64,000 nt of DNA from Haloferula sp. BvORR071 (GTDB taxonomy: Bacteria > Verrucomicrobiota > Verrucomicrobiia > Verrucomicrobiales > Akkermansiaceae): positions 1 through 64,000 of the forward strand of contig NZ_BATP01000030.1 of NCBI RefSeq assembly GCF_000739615.1. Reading direction: 5' to 3'. The notes beneath the pieces were generated by a model. That model was given only the letters and a program-made list of their open reading frames with translations. It made no database searches and was not told the origin of the DNA. The position numbers were made by a program, and so were the translations under genes. The stretch's first letter is position 1. Each line of letters opens with the position of its first letter. Positions 1 to 9,700 of the stretch are shown piece by piece.

Positions 1-470
1 TGATTTCCGTCCGCGGGATTGAGCGCTGCTGGGGCTTTGCAGGTGCGAGTCCGGGCACAAGCGGCAGAGGCCAGGGCAAGGGCTCCGTTGCCCAAAAGGA
101 ACTGAGCCGCGAGCGCGGCGATCAGGAAGGCGGGGTATTCCCAGCCGCCATTCGGCGCGGTGAACATCCAGCCATTTGGCAGATGGACCAGCAGAGCTCC
201 GAGCATCACCGGGATGAGCAGCGCGGCTACCGGCCGCACCGCGAAACCCAGTGCCAGCAGCAGGCCGCCTAACAGCTCCAAGGCGAAGACCGGATAGGCG
301 CTCCAGCCCGGGAAGCCGTGCGCGGCGAAGAAAGCCGCGGTGCCCGGTAGGGTGAATAGCAGCAGCTTCGCCATGGCGTGGGCGATCATGACTGCCGCCA
401 AGGCCAAACGCAGGACAAGCGCGGCATAGGCGGACAACTTCTCTTCCGAGGCAGGCAAATGTAATTGCAT
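1..470 (-). CDS. DoxX family membrane protein (partial, C-terminus beyond window)
   Basis: My reading of the minus strand gives 156 codons from ATG 470 with no stop before the window edge. The product is hydrophobic, with about four membrane segments and the DoxX-type run LLGGLLLALGFAVRPVA. DoxX proteins are small inner-membrane proteins often linked to redox or thiol stress, and they are commonly paired with a MarR-type regulator. Here the gene is divergent from one, with two operator-like repeats over and beside its start. No good ribosome binding site precedes ATG 470, so a slightly later start is possible. The family call is firm; the physiological role is not. Confidence 0.75.
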   Translation of the reverse strand, partial: MQLHLPASEEKLSAYAALVLRLALAAVMIAHAMAKLLLFTLPGTAAFFAAHGFPGWSAYPVFALELLGGLLLALGFAVRPVAALLIPVMLGALLVHLPNGWMFTAPNGGWEYPAFLIAALAAQFLLGNGALALASAACARTRTCKAPAALNPADGN

Positions 471-508
471 GCGCAACTACTTGCCGATTTGGTTGCACGC
501 GCAACTAA
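463..508. promoter_or_regulatory. Twin palindromic operator-like sites between doxX and marR
   Basis: Two near-identical 15-mers, TTGCATGCGCAACTA (465-479) and TTGCACGCGCAACTA (493-507), lie 28 bp apart in the same direction. Each has an inverted core, TTGC-N4-GCAA, as expected for a dimeric winged-helix repressor. They cover the doxX start and lie just before the GTG start chosen for the MarR gene. I infer autoregulation and co-control of doxX by the MarR protein. No footprint or -10/-35 pair was identified. Confidence 0.6.
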
Positions 509-527
509 ATTTCTTCAGGCTTTCCTG

Positions 528-974
528 GTGAAGAAGAATCCCAGCTCCGAGTGCATCGCCGCATGGCGGCGCCTGCTCACGGTTCATGCCCGCGTGATCG
601 CCCGGATCGAAGACAAGCTGGCGGCAGCCGGGCTGCCTCCCCTGGGGTGGTACGATGTGCTCTTCGCGCTGCATGAGCAGCCCGGCAAGCGCCTGCGGAT
701 GGCCGCGCTGGCGGAGGAGGTGCTGCTCAGCCGCAGCGGGCTTACCCGCCTGGTGGACCGCCTGGAAGCGAAGGGCCACCTGCGGCGCGAGCCCTGTGCC
801 ACGGACAAGCGCGGCTTCCTGGTGGTGCTCACGGAATCGGGCACCGAGGTCATGAAGCAAATCTGGCCGGTTTACCGGGCCGGGATCGCAGAGCACTTCT
901 CCGGGCCGCTTTCGGACACGGACGTTGCGAACCTTTCCTCGGCATTCGGGAAGATTCTACTACCTTCACCGTAG
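528..974 (+). CDS. MarR family transcriptional regulator
   Basis: The 148-residue product has a MarR winged helix-turn-helix. The recognition region is MAALAEEVLLSRSGLTRLVD and the wing is RREPCATDKRGFLVVLTESG. The reading frame is open back to a TTG at 465, but that start would put both operator repeats inside the gene and add a tail untypical of the family. GTG 528 gives a normal MarR length and is preferred, although no strong Shine-Dalgarno sequence is seen. It is divergent from doxX and probably represses it in response to an unknown ligand or oxidant. Confidence 0.8.
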   Translation: MKKNPSSECIAAWRRLLTVHARVIARIEDKLAAAGLPPLGWYDVLFALHEQPGKRLRMAALAEEVLLSRSGLTRLVDRLEAKGHLRREPCATDKRGFLVVLTESGTEVMKQIWPVYRAGIAEHFSGPLSDTDVANLSSAFGKILLPSP

Positions 975-983
975 CCGGGCGGT

Positions 984-3881
984 TCACTTGAACTCTAGCA
1001 GCCAGGCCAGCAGAGCCTGGAAGTCCTTCTCCGGAATTGCCTGCGCGAAGGAGGGCGGCATGAGGGACATCGAGGTTTCTTCGTTGCTGGCGATTTCCCG
1101 AGCCGGGATGCGCTGTTCCTTGCCGGTGGCATCCACGCAGACGAGAACCTCCCCTGCCCTGCCGCGCTCCAGGCCGGCGAAGGCGCTGCCATCCGTGCGG
1201 GTGATCATGTGCAGTCGGAAGTGGGCATCGACGTTGCGGCTGGGATCGAGAATGTCCTCGCAGAGGCGGGCGGCGCCGCGGTTGCCAATGCCATCCAGCT
1301 GCGGCCCGACCAGCGCGCCCTTGCCACCAATGGCGTGGCACATGGCGCAGTTGTTAGAGAAGACGCTGGCGCCGCGGGTCTTGTCGGCGGTCTTTGGATC
1401 GAAGGCCGCGACGCGCTGCTGGATGATTCGGTCCGCTTCCGCGCGCATCTCCGGGGTGATGGCAGAAGGCGGCGGTGGTGGCGGCGCGGGAAGGTAGGCC
1501 GCGAGGCGATCGCGCAGGCCGGCGGGCGCGGCGTATTTCAAGAGCAGCGCGAGGCGTCCCAAACGCGTGCCGCGGTCATTGCCGGGGCGGAAGGAGTCCA
1601 CGTTGATCGCAGAGGGCTCGAAGCCGCCCACGGCGAGCCAAGCGTAGGCGTCGCCATCATCTCCATCAGTGATCTCAAAGCGCAACGGCTTGCCAGCCTG
1701 CGCGGCGAGATTCCAGCGGATGCGGACGCTGGCATCGTTGCGTGGTGGGAGGGCGCGCTGGAGTTCGGTGCCGGTCGCATCGTCGATCAAGCGGACGAAG
1801 TTCCGCGGGTGGGCCGCCTTGTCCGGGTAACCCGAGTGGCCGCAGAGCAGGAAGGAGAACTCCGCGGGCGCGGGAAAGGCCGGGGAGCGCAAGGTGCCCA
1901 TGCGGCCCTCGGGCTCGGCCCCGGCGCCATCCAGGCTGGAGATCATGGTCGCTTCCCCACCCCCCTGGCGGGGCCGCGCTTGCAGGGTCCAAGGGGCGAT
2001 GGGTGATTTCGGATCGGGGACTATGGTCCAGGCGCTAGGCTGCTCCTTGGCATCCAGCAGGACTGCGGCGAGTTCATTGCCCCAACTGGTGAGCTCGCTG
2101 CCGGGCAGTTCGCCGCGCTGCTGGACGCCATCGGCAATGGCGACGAGCAGATCCGCCTGCGTGCTTGGGTCCTTCTCGAAATGCGTGCGTGCGAATGCCA
2201 CCAGCTCCGCGGCGGGCATCAGGGTGGCGAGCTGCGTGAAGGACTTGGCCAGCTCCGCAGGCGGCTGCGGATGATTGCGCAGATAATCGAGCAGGTAGCG
2301 TGCGGCATCGGCCGACCTCACCGAGCGGGCGATGTAGGCAAGGGCATCCGAGCCGGCGGGAACTTTTGCAAATGCGCCCGGCAACTCGAGATGCTTGCGG
2401 ATCACGATCTTCAGCTGCTGGGACAAGGCCTCATCTTCCAGCGGGGTCTTGCCCAGCAGGTCGATCAGCTCGGGCAACCAGTCGACCGAGACCGGACGAA
2501 TCAGGGCCTCCACCGCAGCGCGCTGCTCAAAGACATTCGAAGACTTCAGCCAAGTCTTCACTTGTGCCAGCGATTCTGCCGAAAGCGGCCCGCTGCGCGC
2601 CTTGAAGCGCAGCGCGGCGATTGCATCCGTGTCCTGCGCGGCCGGGGGAAGACCATCGGTCTTCACAATCCGCCAGATCCGGCCGCGCTCGCGGTCACGC
2701 CCGGGGTGCGTCAACGGCACCTCGTAGTGGCCGATCACCTTGTTGTAGAAATCGGCCACGTAGAGCGCGTGATCCGGACCGATCCGCAGATCCACGGGGC
2801 GGAACCAAGGATCCTCGCTGGTGAGGAAATCCGGCTCTTCGCTGGCCATGGGGGTGCTGCCCTTGAAACTCACGCGGTCGCGGTTGATGCGGGAAGTGAC
2901 CACATTCCCGATCAGGATCTGGTCCTGCCATTCCTTGCCCCAGATGTTCTCCGTCAGGTAGGTGATCCCGCAGATCCCGGTAGAGGAGTGGGTGTGGTGC
3001 ATCATCACTGGCCCGAAGCCGAGGCCGTCATCCGGCTTGCCGAAGCTGGGATACACCGCGCCAGGCAGGAGCTGATAGATCGGCGCGCTGTGGCAATCCG
3101 CGCTGTAGAGATTGCCATGCTGGTCCCAAGCGAGGCCAAAGGGATTCACCTGCCCGGCGCTGAAGAGCTCGATGCGGCTGCCATCCGGCAGGAAGCGGTA
3201 AACATTGCCGGAATTCAGCGAGAGTTCGGTGCCGGGATCGCCGGGCTTGAGGCCCTTGAGATTCTCCGGGCGGACCTTGAACTCACTGGTGTTGCTGAAG
3301 CCGTGGGTCGCATAGACCCAGCCATCCGGCGCGAGGCGGAAGCTGGAGTTGTTGCCATGCACGTCCTTCTCCCAGCCAAGCGGGCCGAAGAGGATCTTGC
3401 GCTGATCGCAGACGCCATCGCCGTCCGTGTCGCTGAAGAACCAGATATTCGGGATGCTCCAGGCGATGCAGCCATTGCCATAGGGCAGCACCCCGGTGGG
3501 GATGTTCAGGCCGTCAGCGAAAACCGTGCGCTTGTCGGCCCGGCCGTCATGGTCGGTGTCCTCGAAGATCAGGATCGCATCGCGGCTATCGGCGACGCGG
3601 CTGCCCTCGGGATCGGCCCAGCGCTCGCGCTTGGCGGCGTAGGGATACTCGTGGCTGCTGGTCACCCAGAGGCGGCCGCGCGCGTCGAAGGCCATGTTGA
3701 TCGGCTTGTCGATTTGCGGCTCCGCGGCGAAGAGCTGGATCGAAAAGCCCGGCGGCAGGGTGAAGCCCTTCAGCTCCTCCTCCGGCGTGAGTGGCCCGGA
3801 TTCGCGCACCAGCGAGGTGTCCAGAGCCATGGCGGAACTCGCAAAGGCGAGCAAGAGGGCGGAAAAGCGCGGGGAATCCAT
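984..3881 (-). CDS. PVC-type haem-binding protein with dehydrogenase-like beta-propeller
   Basis: A 965-residue exported protein. A signal peptide (about residues 1-19, ending SSAMA) is followed by a beta-propeller of the membrane-bound dehydrogenase type (about 30-410, with repeated calcium-like DTDHDGRAD and DTDGDGVCD motifs). A helical HEAT-like region (about 430-580) comes next. The C-terminal cytochrome c domain has the haem motif CAMCH at 845-849. This architecture is characteristic of Planctomycetes and Verrucomicrobia and is thought to oxidise sugars or related substrates in the periplasm, passing electrons to the covalent haem. The substrate cannot be told from sequence. It is divergent from rsgA, with about 110 bp between starts. 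Confidence 0.85.
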   Translation of the reverse strand: MDSPRFSALLLAFASSAMALDTSLVRESGPLTPEEELKGFTLPPGFSIQLFAAEPQIDKPINMAFDARGRLWVTSSHEYPYAAKRERWADPEGSRVADSRDAILIFEDTDHDGRADKRTVFADGLNIPTGVLPYGNGCIAWSIPNIWFFSDTDGDGVCDQRKILFGPLGWEKDVHGNNSSFRLAPDGWVYATHGFSNTSEFKVRPENLKGLKPGDPGTELSLNSGNVYRFLPDGSRIELFSAGQVNPFGLAWDQHGNLYSADCHSAPIYQLLPGAVYPSFGKPDDGLGFGPVMMHHTHSSTGICGITYLTENIWGKEWQDQILIGNVVTSRINRDRVSFKGSTPMASEEPDFLTSEDPWFRPVDLRIGPDHALYVADFYNKVIGHYEVPLTHPGRDRERGRIWRIVKTDGLPPAAQDTDAIAALRFKARSGPLSAESLAQVKTWLKSSNVFEQRAAVEALIRPVSVDWLPELIDLLGKTPLEDEALSQQLKIVIRKHLELPGAFAKVPAGSDALAYIARSVRSADAARYLLDYLRNHPQPPAELAKSFTQLATLMPAAELVAFARTHFEKDPSTQADLLVAIADGVQQRGELPGSELTSWGNELAAVLLDAKEQPSAWTIVPDPKSPIAPWTLQARPRQGGGEATMISSLDGAGAEPEGRMGTLRSPAFPAPAEFSFLLCGHSGYPDKAAHPRNFVRLIDDATGTELQRALPPRNDASVRIRWNLAAQAGKPLRFEITDGDDGDAYAWLAVGGFEPSAINVDSFRPGNDRGTRLGRLALLLKYAAPAGLRDRLAAYLPAPPPPPPSAITPEMRAEADRIIQQRVAAFDPKTADKTRGASVFSNNCAMCHAIGGKGALVGPQLDGIGNRGAARLCEDILDPSRNVDAHFRLHMITRTDGSAFAGLERGRAGEVLVCVDATGKEQRIPAREIASNEETSMSLMPPSFAQAIPEKDFQALLAWLLEFK

Positions 3882-3994
3882 GCAAAAGAAAGCGGCGATC
3901 TCCTCTTACATGCGGAAAGTGCCGGACTTTTCCACCAGCTGGCCCGTTCCACCACTATCGACAGCCGCCCGCTCCCCGCCTAGGCTGGCGGCGG

Positions 3995-5113
3995 ATGACG
4001 CTGGCCGAGCTGGGATGGGATGATTTTTTCGAAGAAGCCTTTGCCCCGCACGCGGCGAAAGGCTGGGTCCCGGCACGCCTGATCCGCGAGACCGCGATCA
4101 ATTACAGCGCCTTCGTGGCGGAGGATGCGGATGAGGTGGAGGAGATCGACGTGGTGCTCTCCGGCAAGGTCTGGCACGAATCGGAGACGGATGCAGATTT
4201 GCCGGCCGTCGGCGATTGGGTCGCGGTCGAGCTGGGCGGCGAGAACGAGGATCACGTGATCCGCGCCCGCCTGCCGCGGAAGTCCTGCTTCTCCCGCAAA
4301 ATGCCGGGCAAGAGCGTCGAGGAACAGGTGATCGGCGCAAATGTGGACGTGGTGGCGGTGGTCACCGACTCCGGCCCCGACCACAACCCGAGGCGGATGG
4401 AGCGCTACTTCGCGCTGATCGGCCGCAGCGGCGCGAAGCCGGTGGTGCTGGTCAACAAGTCGGACCTTTTCACGGCGGGCCACAACGAAGGCTGCGCGGA
4501 CGAACTGCGGGCGCTCTGCCCGGAGGCGGACGTCCACGTGACCAGTGCACTGACCGGCCAAGGCCTGGAGGTGCTGCAATCCTACCTGAAGGAAGGCGTG
4601 ACCATGTGCGTGGTCGGCTCCTCTGGTGTGGGCAAGTCCACGCTGGTAAACCAGCTCTACGGCGAGGAATGGCAGTTCACCTACGATGTGAACGAGGTGA
4701 CCGGGAAGGGCCGCCACACGACCACTTCCCGCGAGCTGGTCCCCCTGCCCTATGGCGGCATGCTGATCGACAATCCCGGGATGCGGGAGATCCAGATGTG
4801 GACCGATGAGCAGACGCTGCGCGAGAGCTTCGCCGACGTCGAGAACATGGCGTTGGAATGCAAGTTCGCCGACTGCAAGCACGGCAACGACAAAGGCTGC
4901 GCGATCCGCGCGGCGGTCGCGGTGGGAACCCTAGACCTGCATCGCCTGGAAAGTTTCCTGCGGCTCGACGATGAGATCCTCAAGCTGAGAAAGCAGATCA
5001 AGAAGCGCCAGATGACGGTCGAGCGCTGGGCGAAGCGCAACAGCCGCGTGAAAGCGCGCAACCTCAATGACCGGATTCAGTTGGAGAAAGATGAACGCGG
5101 CGAGTGCGACTGA
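3995..5113 (+). CDS. rsgA: Ribosome small-subunit-dependent GTPase A
   Basis: The 372-residue product has the circularly permuted GTPase order of RsgA/YjeQ: an N-terminal OB-fold, then NKSD (154-157), then the P-loop GSSGVGKST (208-216) and DNPGM (259-263). The C-terminal zinc finger uses Cys289, Cys294, His296 and Cys302. RsgA checks late maturation of the 30S subunit. The frame is open upstream to about 3791, but homology begins at ATG 3995 (MTLAELGWDDFF), which follows a GGCGGCGG stretch; the extension overlaps the divergent gene and is rejected. Confidence 0.95.
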   Translation: MTLAELGWDDFFEEAFAPHAAKGWVPARLIRETAINYSAFVAEDADEVEEIDVVLSGKVWHESETDADLPAVGDWVAVELGGENEDHVIRARLPRKSCFSRKMPGKSVEEQVIGANVDVVAVVTDSGPDHNPRRMERYFALIGRSGAKPVVLVNKSDLFTAGHNEGCADELRALCPEADVHVTSALTGQGLEVLQSYLKEGVTMCVVGSSGVGKSTLVNQLYGEEWQFTYDVNEVTGKGRHTTTSRELVPLPYGGMLIDNPGMREIQMWTDEQTLRESFADVENMALECKFADCKHGNDKGCAIRAAVAVGTLDLHRLESFLRLDDEILKLRKQIKKRQMTVERWAKRNSRVKARNLNDRIQLEKDERGECD

Positions 5114-5139
5114 ATTGACCGGCGTTTATACTACTTCTC

Positions 5140-5571
5140 ATGAAATGGTTGATTGCGATTTCCGTGGCGATGGTGCTCGGGCAGGTTTCTTGCTCTCCCC
5201 GTGCCCATACCGGGCATGACGAAACCACCACCAAGGAGGCTCCCAGCAAGGATGGCCCGGTGAAGGTGGAAGAGGCCGCGAAGGAAATCGATTCCGGCAT
5301 CCAACTGCTCGATGTCCGCACGGCGGAAGAATGGGAAACCGGCTTCCTCAAGGGTGCCACGCGAGTGAGCTTCGGCGAGCCGGACCTGGTCGGGCGGGCC
5401 AAGGCTGCGGTGGATCCCGCAAAGCCGGTGCTGGTCTACTGCCGCAGCGGCGCGCGCAGCGCCAAGGCAGCACAGGAACTGCGCAGCGCCGGCTTCGCCC
5501 ATGTTCTGGAACTGGATGGCGGCGTGATCGCCTGGGAGAAGGCCGGAAAGCCGCTGGTGAAGGGCCAATAA
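5140..5571 (+). CDS. Exported rhodanese-like domain protein (probable lipoprotein)
   Basis: 143 residues. The N-terminus is a signal sequence ending in a lipobox-like QVSC with Cys18. A single rhodanese domain covers about residues 42-140, with the loop CRSGARS at 101-107 and Cys101 as the expected persulfide-carrying residue. Likely a periplasmic sulfurtransferase or thiol-handling protein; the partner is unknown. The stop codon overlaps the start of the next gene (TAATG), so the two are probably translated together. Confidence 0.85.
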   Translation: MKWLIAISVAMVLGQVSCSPRAHTGHDETTTKEAPSKDGPVKVEEAAKEIDSGIQLLDVRTAEEWETGFLKGATRVSFGEPDLVGRAKAAVDPAKPVLVYCRSGARSAKAAQELRSAGFAHVLELDGGVIAWEKAGKPLVKGQ

Positions 5572-6305
5572 TGAAACATTTCCTCCGGCAGCTTCCGTTT
5601 CTAGCAGCGATGAAATGGCTCCTTCCGCTCTTCCTCGCGAGTTGCTCGGTCGTGCCGGCACAGGAATCGCCGCTGCCCCAGCCCCTGCTGTCGGAGCTCC
5701 AGAAGGAGTGGCCGAAGAATCGCACGATCCATCTGGTCTTCCACGGCCACAGTGTCCCGGCGGGTTATCACGAGACCCCGGAGGTGAAGCCCTTCGAGTC
5801 CTATCCGCTGATGGCGATGGAGAAGATCCAGAAGGCCTATCCGCACGCCGTGATCAACGCGATCACCACCGCGATCGGCGGCGAGGACTGCGTGAAGGGC
5901 GCGGCGCGCTTCCAGCGTGATGTGCTGAGCCTGAGGCCCGACATCATCTTCATCGACTACGCGCTCAACGACCGCCGCGTGCCAGAGGCCGAGGTGGAGA
6001 AGGCCTGGCATTCCATGGCCCAAGCTGCGAAAGCAAAGGGTATCCCGGTGGTCTTCCTGACGCCCACGGGTTCGCGCGGCGTGAAGATCGATGATCCGAC
6101 CGAACCGCTGGAGATCCGCGCCGCGATCATCCGCAAGGTGGCCGCGGAAGAAGGCGTGCTGGTGGCCGACGTGTGGGCCGCGTGGAAAGCCGAGCTGAAG
6201 CACGGCGTGAACCAGGATAGTCTCCTGGCGCAGGCGAATCATCCGAACAAGAAGGGCCACGAGATCGCCGCGCGGGTGATTGCGGGGATGTTCGGGGTGA
6301 GGTAG
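5571..6305 (+). CDS. SGNH/GDSL-type hydrolase, exported
   Basis: 244 residues from ATG 5571, which shares its A with the preceding TAA stop and has AAGGG about 8 bases upstream. A lipobox-like FLASC (Cys25) ends the signal sequence; ATG 5610 is an alternative start that keeps it. Block I is GHS (59-61) instead of GDS, with Ser61 as nucleophile. A block III-like ALND and a C-terminal HPNKKGH with the catalytic His follow. The fold and triad are those of esterases or acetylhydrolases acting on carbohydrate or lipid esters; the substrate is not visible. Confidence 0.8.
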   Translation: MKHFLRQLPFLAAMKWLLPLFLASCSVVPAQESPLPQPLLSELQKEWPKNRTIHLVFHGHSVPAGYHETPEVKPFESYPLMAMEKIQKAYPHAVINAITTAIGGEDCVKGAARFQRDVLSLRPDIIFIDYALNDRRVPEAEVEKAWHSMAQAAKAKGIPVVFLTPTGSRGVKIDDPTEPLEIRAAIIRKVAAEEGVLVADVWAAWKAELKHGVNQDSLLAQANHPNKKGHEIAARVIAGMFGVR

Positions 6306-6315
6306 GGTTGCGACG

Positions 6316-6705
6316 ATGCCTGCGGAGAAAAAACCGAGTTCCGGGGAGGAGTCCTCGTGGAGCTTCGATAGCCAGGGCGACCACGCGGTGGACCGCGGCC
6401 AGCGGACGGAGCGGATCGCGGCCCTGGCGGTGGCGGCCTTGTGGATCGGGCTGATCTTCTACAATTCTGGCTTGGGCTACGCGATCCGTGGCGCGGCTCT
6501 CTTCGGCTTGGGAGTAGCCGCGATCTGGTGGCCGGATGCGCTGAGCCAATTCCACAGCCTTCGCCCCTCCTTGAGATCCCTCGATTGGGAGGCCATGAAG
6601 GGCGGGCGCCCGTCGCTGGGATCGGCACGCATCGCGGGCTGGTTGATCTTGATCCTTCCGGTGATCATTTGGGGAGTGGCGAAGCTGATCCGGGTTTCAG
6701 GCTGA
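6316..6705 (+). CDS. Small membrane protein of unknown function
   Basis: 129 residues with a charged, Ser-rich cytoplasmic N-terminus (about 1-32), two closely spaced hydrophobic segments (about 34-70) and a third near the C-terminus (about 107-125). I recognise no family motif. It lies 10 bp after the SGNH hydrolase on the same strand and may be the last gene of that small operon. It is likely real because its coding frame is clean and its end fits the next intergenic gap. Confidence 0.6.
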   Translation: MPAEKKPSSGEESSWSFDSQGDHAVDRGQRTERIAALAVAALWIGLIFYNSGLGYAIRGAALFGLGVAAIWWPDALSQFHSLRPSLRSLDWEAMKGGRPSLGSARIAGWLILILPVIIWGVAKLIRVSG

Positions 6706-6768
6706 GCTTCTCCAAGGCTGTCCGACACATATCGGGGAGAAATCCTCCCTATTCGCATAGGTAGATCC

Positions 6769-9700
6769 GTGCCCTGTGATTCCGTATCGTGTGATAGTCG
6801 CGACATCGGCGGCCAGATCATCCCACTCCTCGCTTTGAAAGACTTTTTGCCGTTCTGCTTCCTCCCGCTGTTGGCACTCGCCTCTCCCTTGAGAGCAGCG
6901 GAGCCGGAGCATGTCGATTTCAGCAAGGACGTGCGGCCGATCCTCTCGAACCGCTGCTTCAAGTGCCACGGTCCGGACGAAGGAGCACGCAAGGGCAAGC
7001 TGCGGCTCGACCTCAGGGCCTCGGTCCTCGCCCCCGCGGAATCCGGGAAAGCCGCGATCGTCCCGGGCAAGCCGGAGGAAAGCGAGTTCGTGAAGCGCCT
7101 ATTTCATAGCGATCCGGAGCAGATCATGCCGCCCGCGAGCGCGAAGATGGAAATGTCCGAGCGAGAGCGCGAGGTGCTGCGCCTGTGGGTCGCCCAAGGC
7201 GCGGAATACAAGGACCACTGGGCATTCCTGCCGCCGGTGAAAGCCACGCTGCCCGGCGGCGAGGGGACGAACCCGATCGATCAACTCGTGGGCAAGCGCC
7301 TCGCGGTGGAGCATTTGAAGCCCTCCCCGGAGGCGGGCAAATACCAGCTCATCCGGCGGGTGTCGCTCGACCTCACCGGCCTGCCGCCTTCGCCGGAGGA
7401 GACTGAAGCTTTCATCAAGGACACGGCGCCGGATGCTTACGAGCGCTTGGTCGACCGCTTGCTCGCCTCGCCCGCCTATGGGGAGCGCTGGGCCCGGCGC
7501 TGGATGGACCTGGCGCGATATGCGGACACCAACGGCTACGAGAAGGACCGCGAGCGCAGCATCTGGCCATGGCGCGATTGGGTGATCCGCTCGCTCAACG
7601 AGGACATGCCCTTCGATCAGTTCACGATCCGGCAACTCGCCGGGGACATGCTGCCGAATGCCACGCCCGATGACATCGTGGCCACCGGCTTCCACCGGAA
7701 CACGATGCTCAACGAAGAGGGTGGCATCGATCCGCTGGAGTTCCGCTATCACGCCATGACCGACCGGGTGGCGACCACCGGGATCACCTGGCTGGGCATG
7801 ACGGTGGGCTGCGCGCAGTGCCACACCCACAAGTACGACCCGATCCAGCACCGGGAGTATTTCCAGTTGATGGCCTTCCTGAACAACACGGAGGAGATCA
7901 ACTACGAGCTGCCGGATGCCAGCTTGGCCCAGCGCCAGGCAGCCCGGGACAAGGAGGTCGCGGATCTGATCGCAGCGCTTCCGGACAAATGGCCTGCACC
8001 GCCACCACCGGCGGTGAATCTGGCCGCGGTCGAGACCGGCACCGGTGAGAAGGCCACGATCCTGCCGGACCAGTCCGCGCTCTTCAGCGGGCCCGGGGCG
8101 AACAAGGACACCTACACTTTGTATTTCGATGCCAAGCAGCACGTGGTCGATCGCATCCGCCTGGATGCGCTGACTGATGCGGGGATCATTTCCGGCGGTC
8201 CCGGGCGGACCTCGCATGGGAACTTCGTGTTAAGTGAGATTCAGGTCTTCACCCGTGCGGATCGGGCCGGTGCGACCTGGGAACCGGTTGAACTTGCCAG
8301 CGCGAGTGCGGCCGTGGAGCAGCCGGGATTCCCGGCGGCCGCGGCGATCGATGGCAAGCTGGATACCGGTTGGGCGGTGCAGCAGGACGGCGTGCCGCTC
8401 AAGGCAGACAAGGATATCAGCTTCACTTTCAAGCGACCGGTTGCCGGCGATCGCTCGCCTCACTTCATGGTGAAGCTGGTTCAGGAGTTCGGCGGTTCGC
8501 ACACCATCGGGCGTGTCCGCCTTTCGGTGAACGGGCCGGACAAGGCCCAGCGCGGTGCGGATAATGCCGTGAAGCTCGCCTTCGACGCTTGGCTGACGAA
8601 GACCCGCGCGGAGACGCTGCCGTGGACCTTGCTCAAGCCGGTGAAGATGGAGTCGAACGAACCCATCCTCACCCTTGAAGATGACAAGTCGGTCTTCGTC
8701 TCCGGGGATACCACGAAGGACGACCGCATCGTCCTGACTTTCCCAAATCCTCCCGCCGGTCTCGCGGCGATCCGGCTGGAAGCGCTGGCCGACAAGCGCC
8801 TGCCTGCTTACGGACCCGGCAGGACCTACTATGAAGGGCCCAAGGGCGATTTCCTGCTCTACGACATGATCGTGAAGGCGGATGGCCGTGAGATCAAAAT
8901 CGCTAGCGCTACGGCGAGCAACGACGGCACTCCGCAGTTGGCCATCGATGAAGACGACCTAACAGGCTGGGGACCGGGCGACCGCATCGGCGAAGATTGC
9001 CAAGCTGTCTTCAACCTTGCCGAGCCCCTCCCCTCTGCCCGTGAGTTGACTGTGGAACTGCGGATGGGCCGCCACTATGCGGCGACGCTCGGAAAGTTCC
9101 GTCTCTCTGGCAGCACCAAGCCGGGCAAGGCCACGTCTAACATCCTGCCGCAGGAGCTGGAGGAAGTCCTCGCCAACGGCGATGCCGGGAAGCTGGCCGA
9201 TGAGCGCGAGAAGCTGTTCCGCCAGTTCCTGCTCAACGCACCGGAACTCTCGAAATACAGCGGCCAGATCCGCTCGATGCTGAAGCCGCTGTCTTCCACC
9301 CCGACGCTGGCGATGGCGGAGCGCGATCCCCAGCACCCGCGGAAAACCTTCCTGCACAAGCGCGGCGAATTCATGCAGCCGGCGGAAGCCGTGACGCCGG
9401 ATGTGCCTGCCTTCCTGCCGCCGATGGATCCGAAGGAGCCGAAGAACCGTCTCGGTTTCGCCCGCTGGCTGGTGTCGTGCGGCCATCCGCTAACTGCGCG
9501 TGTCACCGTGAACCGCCAGTGGCAGGCCTTTTTCGGGACCGGCCTGGTGAAGACCTTGGATGACTTCGGCTTCCAAGGCGAGATGCCAAGCAACCAGGAG
9601 CTGCTGGATTGGCTCGCGGTGGACTTCATGGATCAGGGCTGGTCGATGAAGAAGCTCCACCGCCTGATCGTCACCAGCGCGACTTACAAGCAGAGCTCGA

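Noticed and set aside
2181..3983. 600-codon open frame antisense to the PVC haem protein gene
   Set aside because: It is the GC-biased shadow of a real gene with a signal peptide, haem motif and propeller; the translation has no family features.
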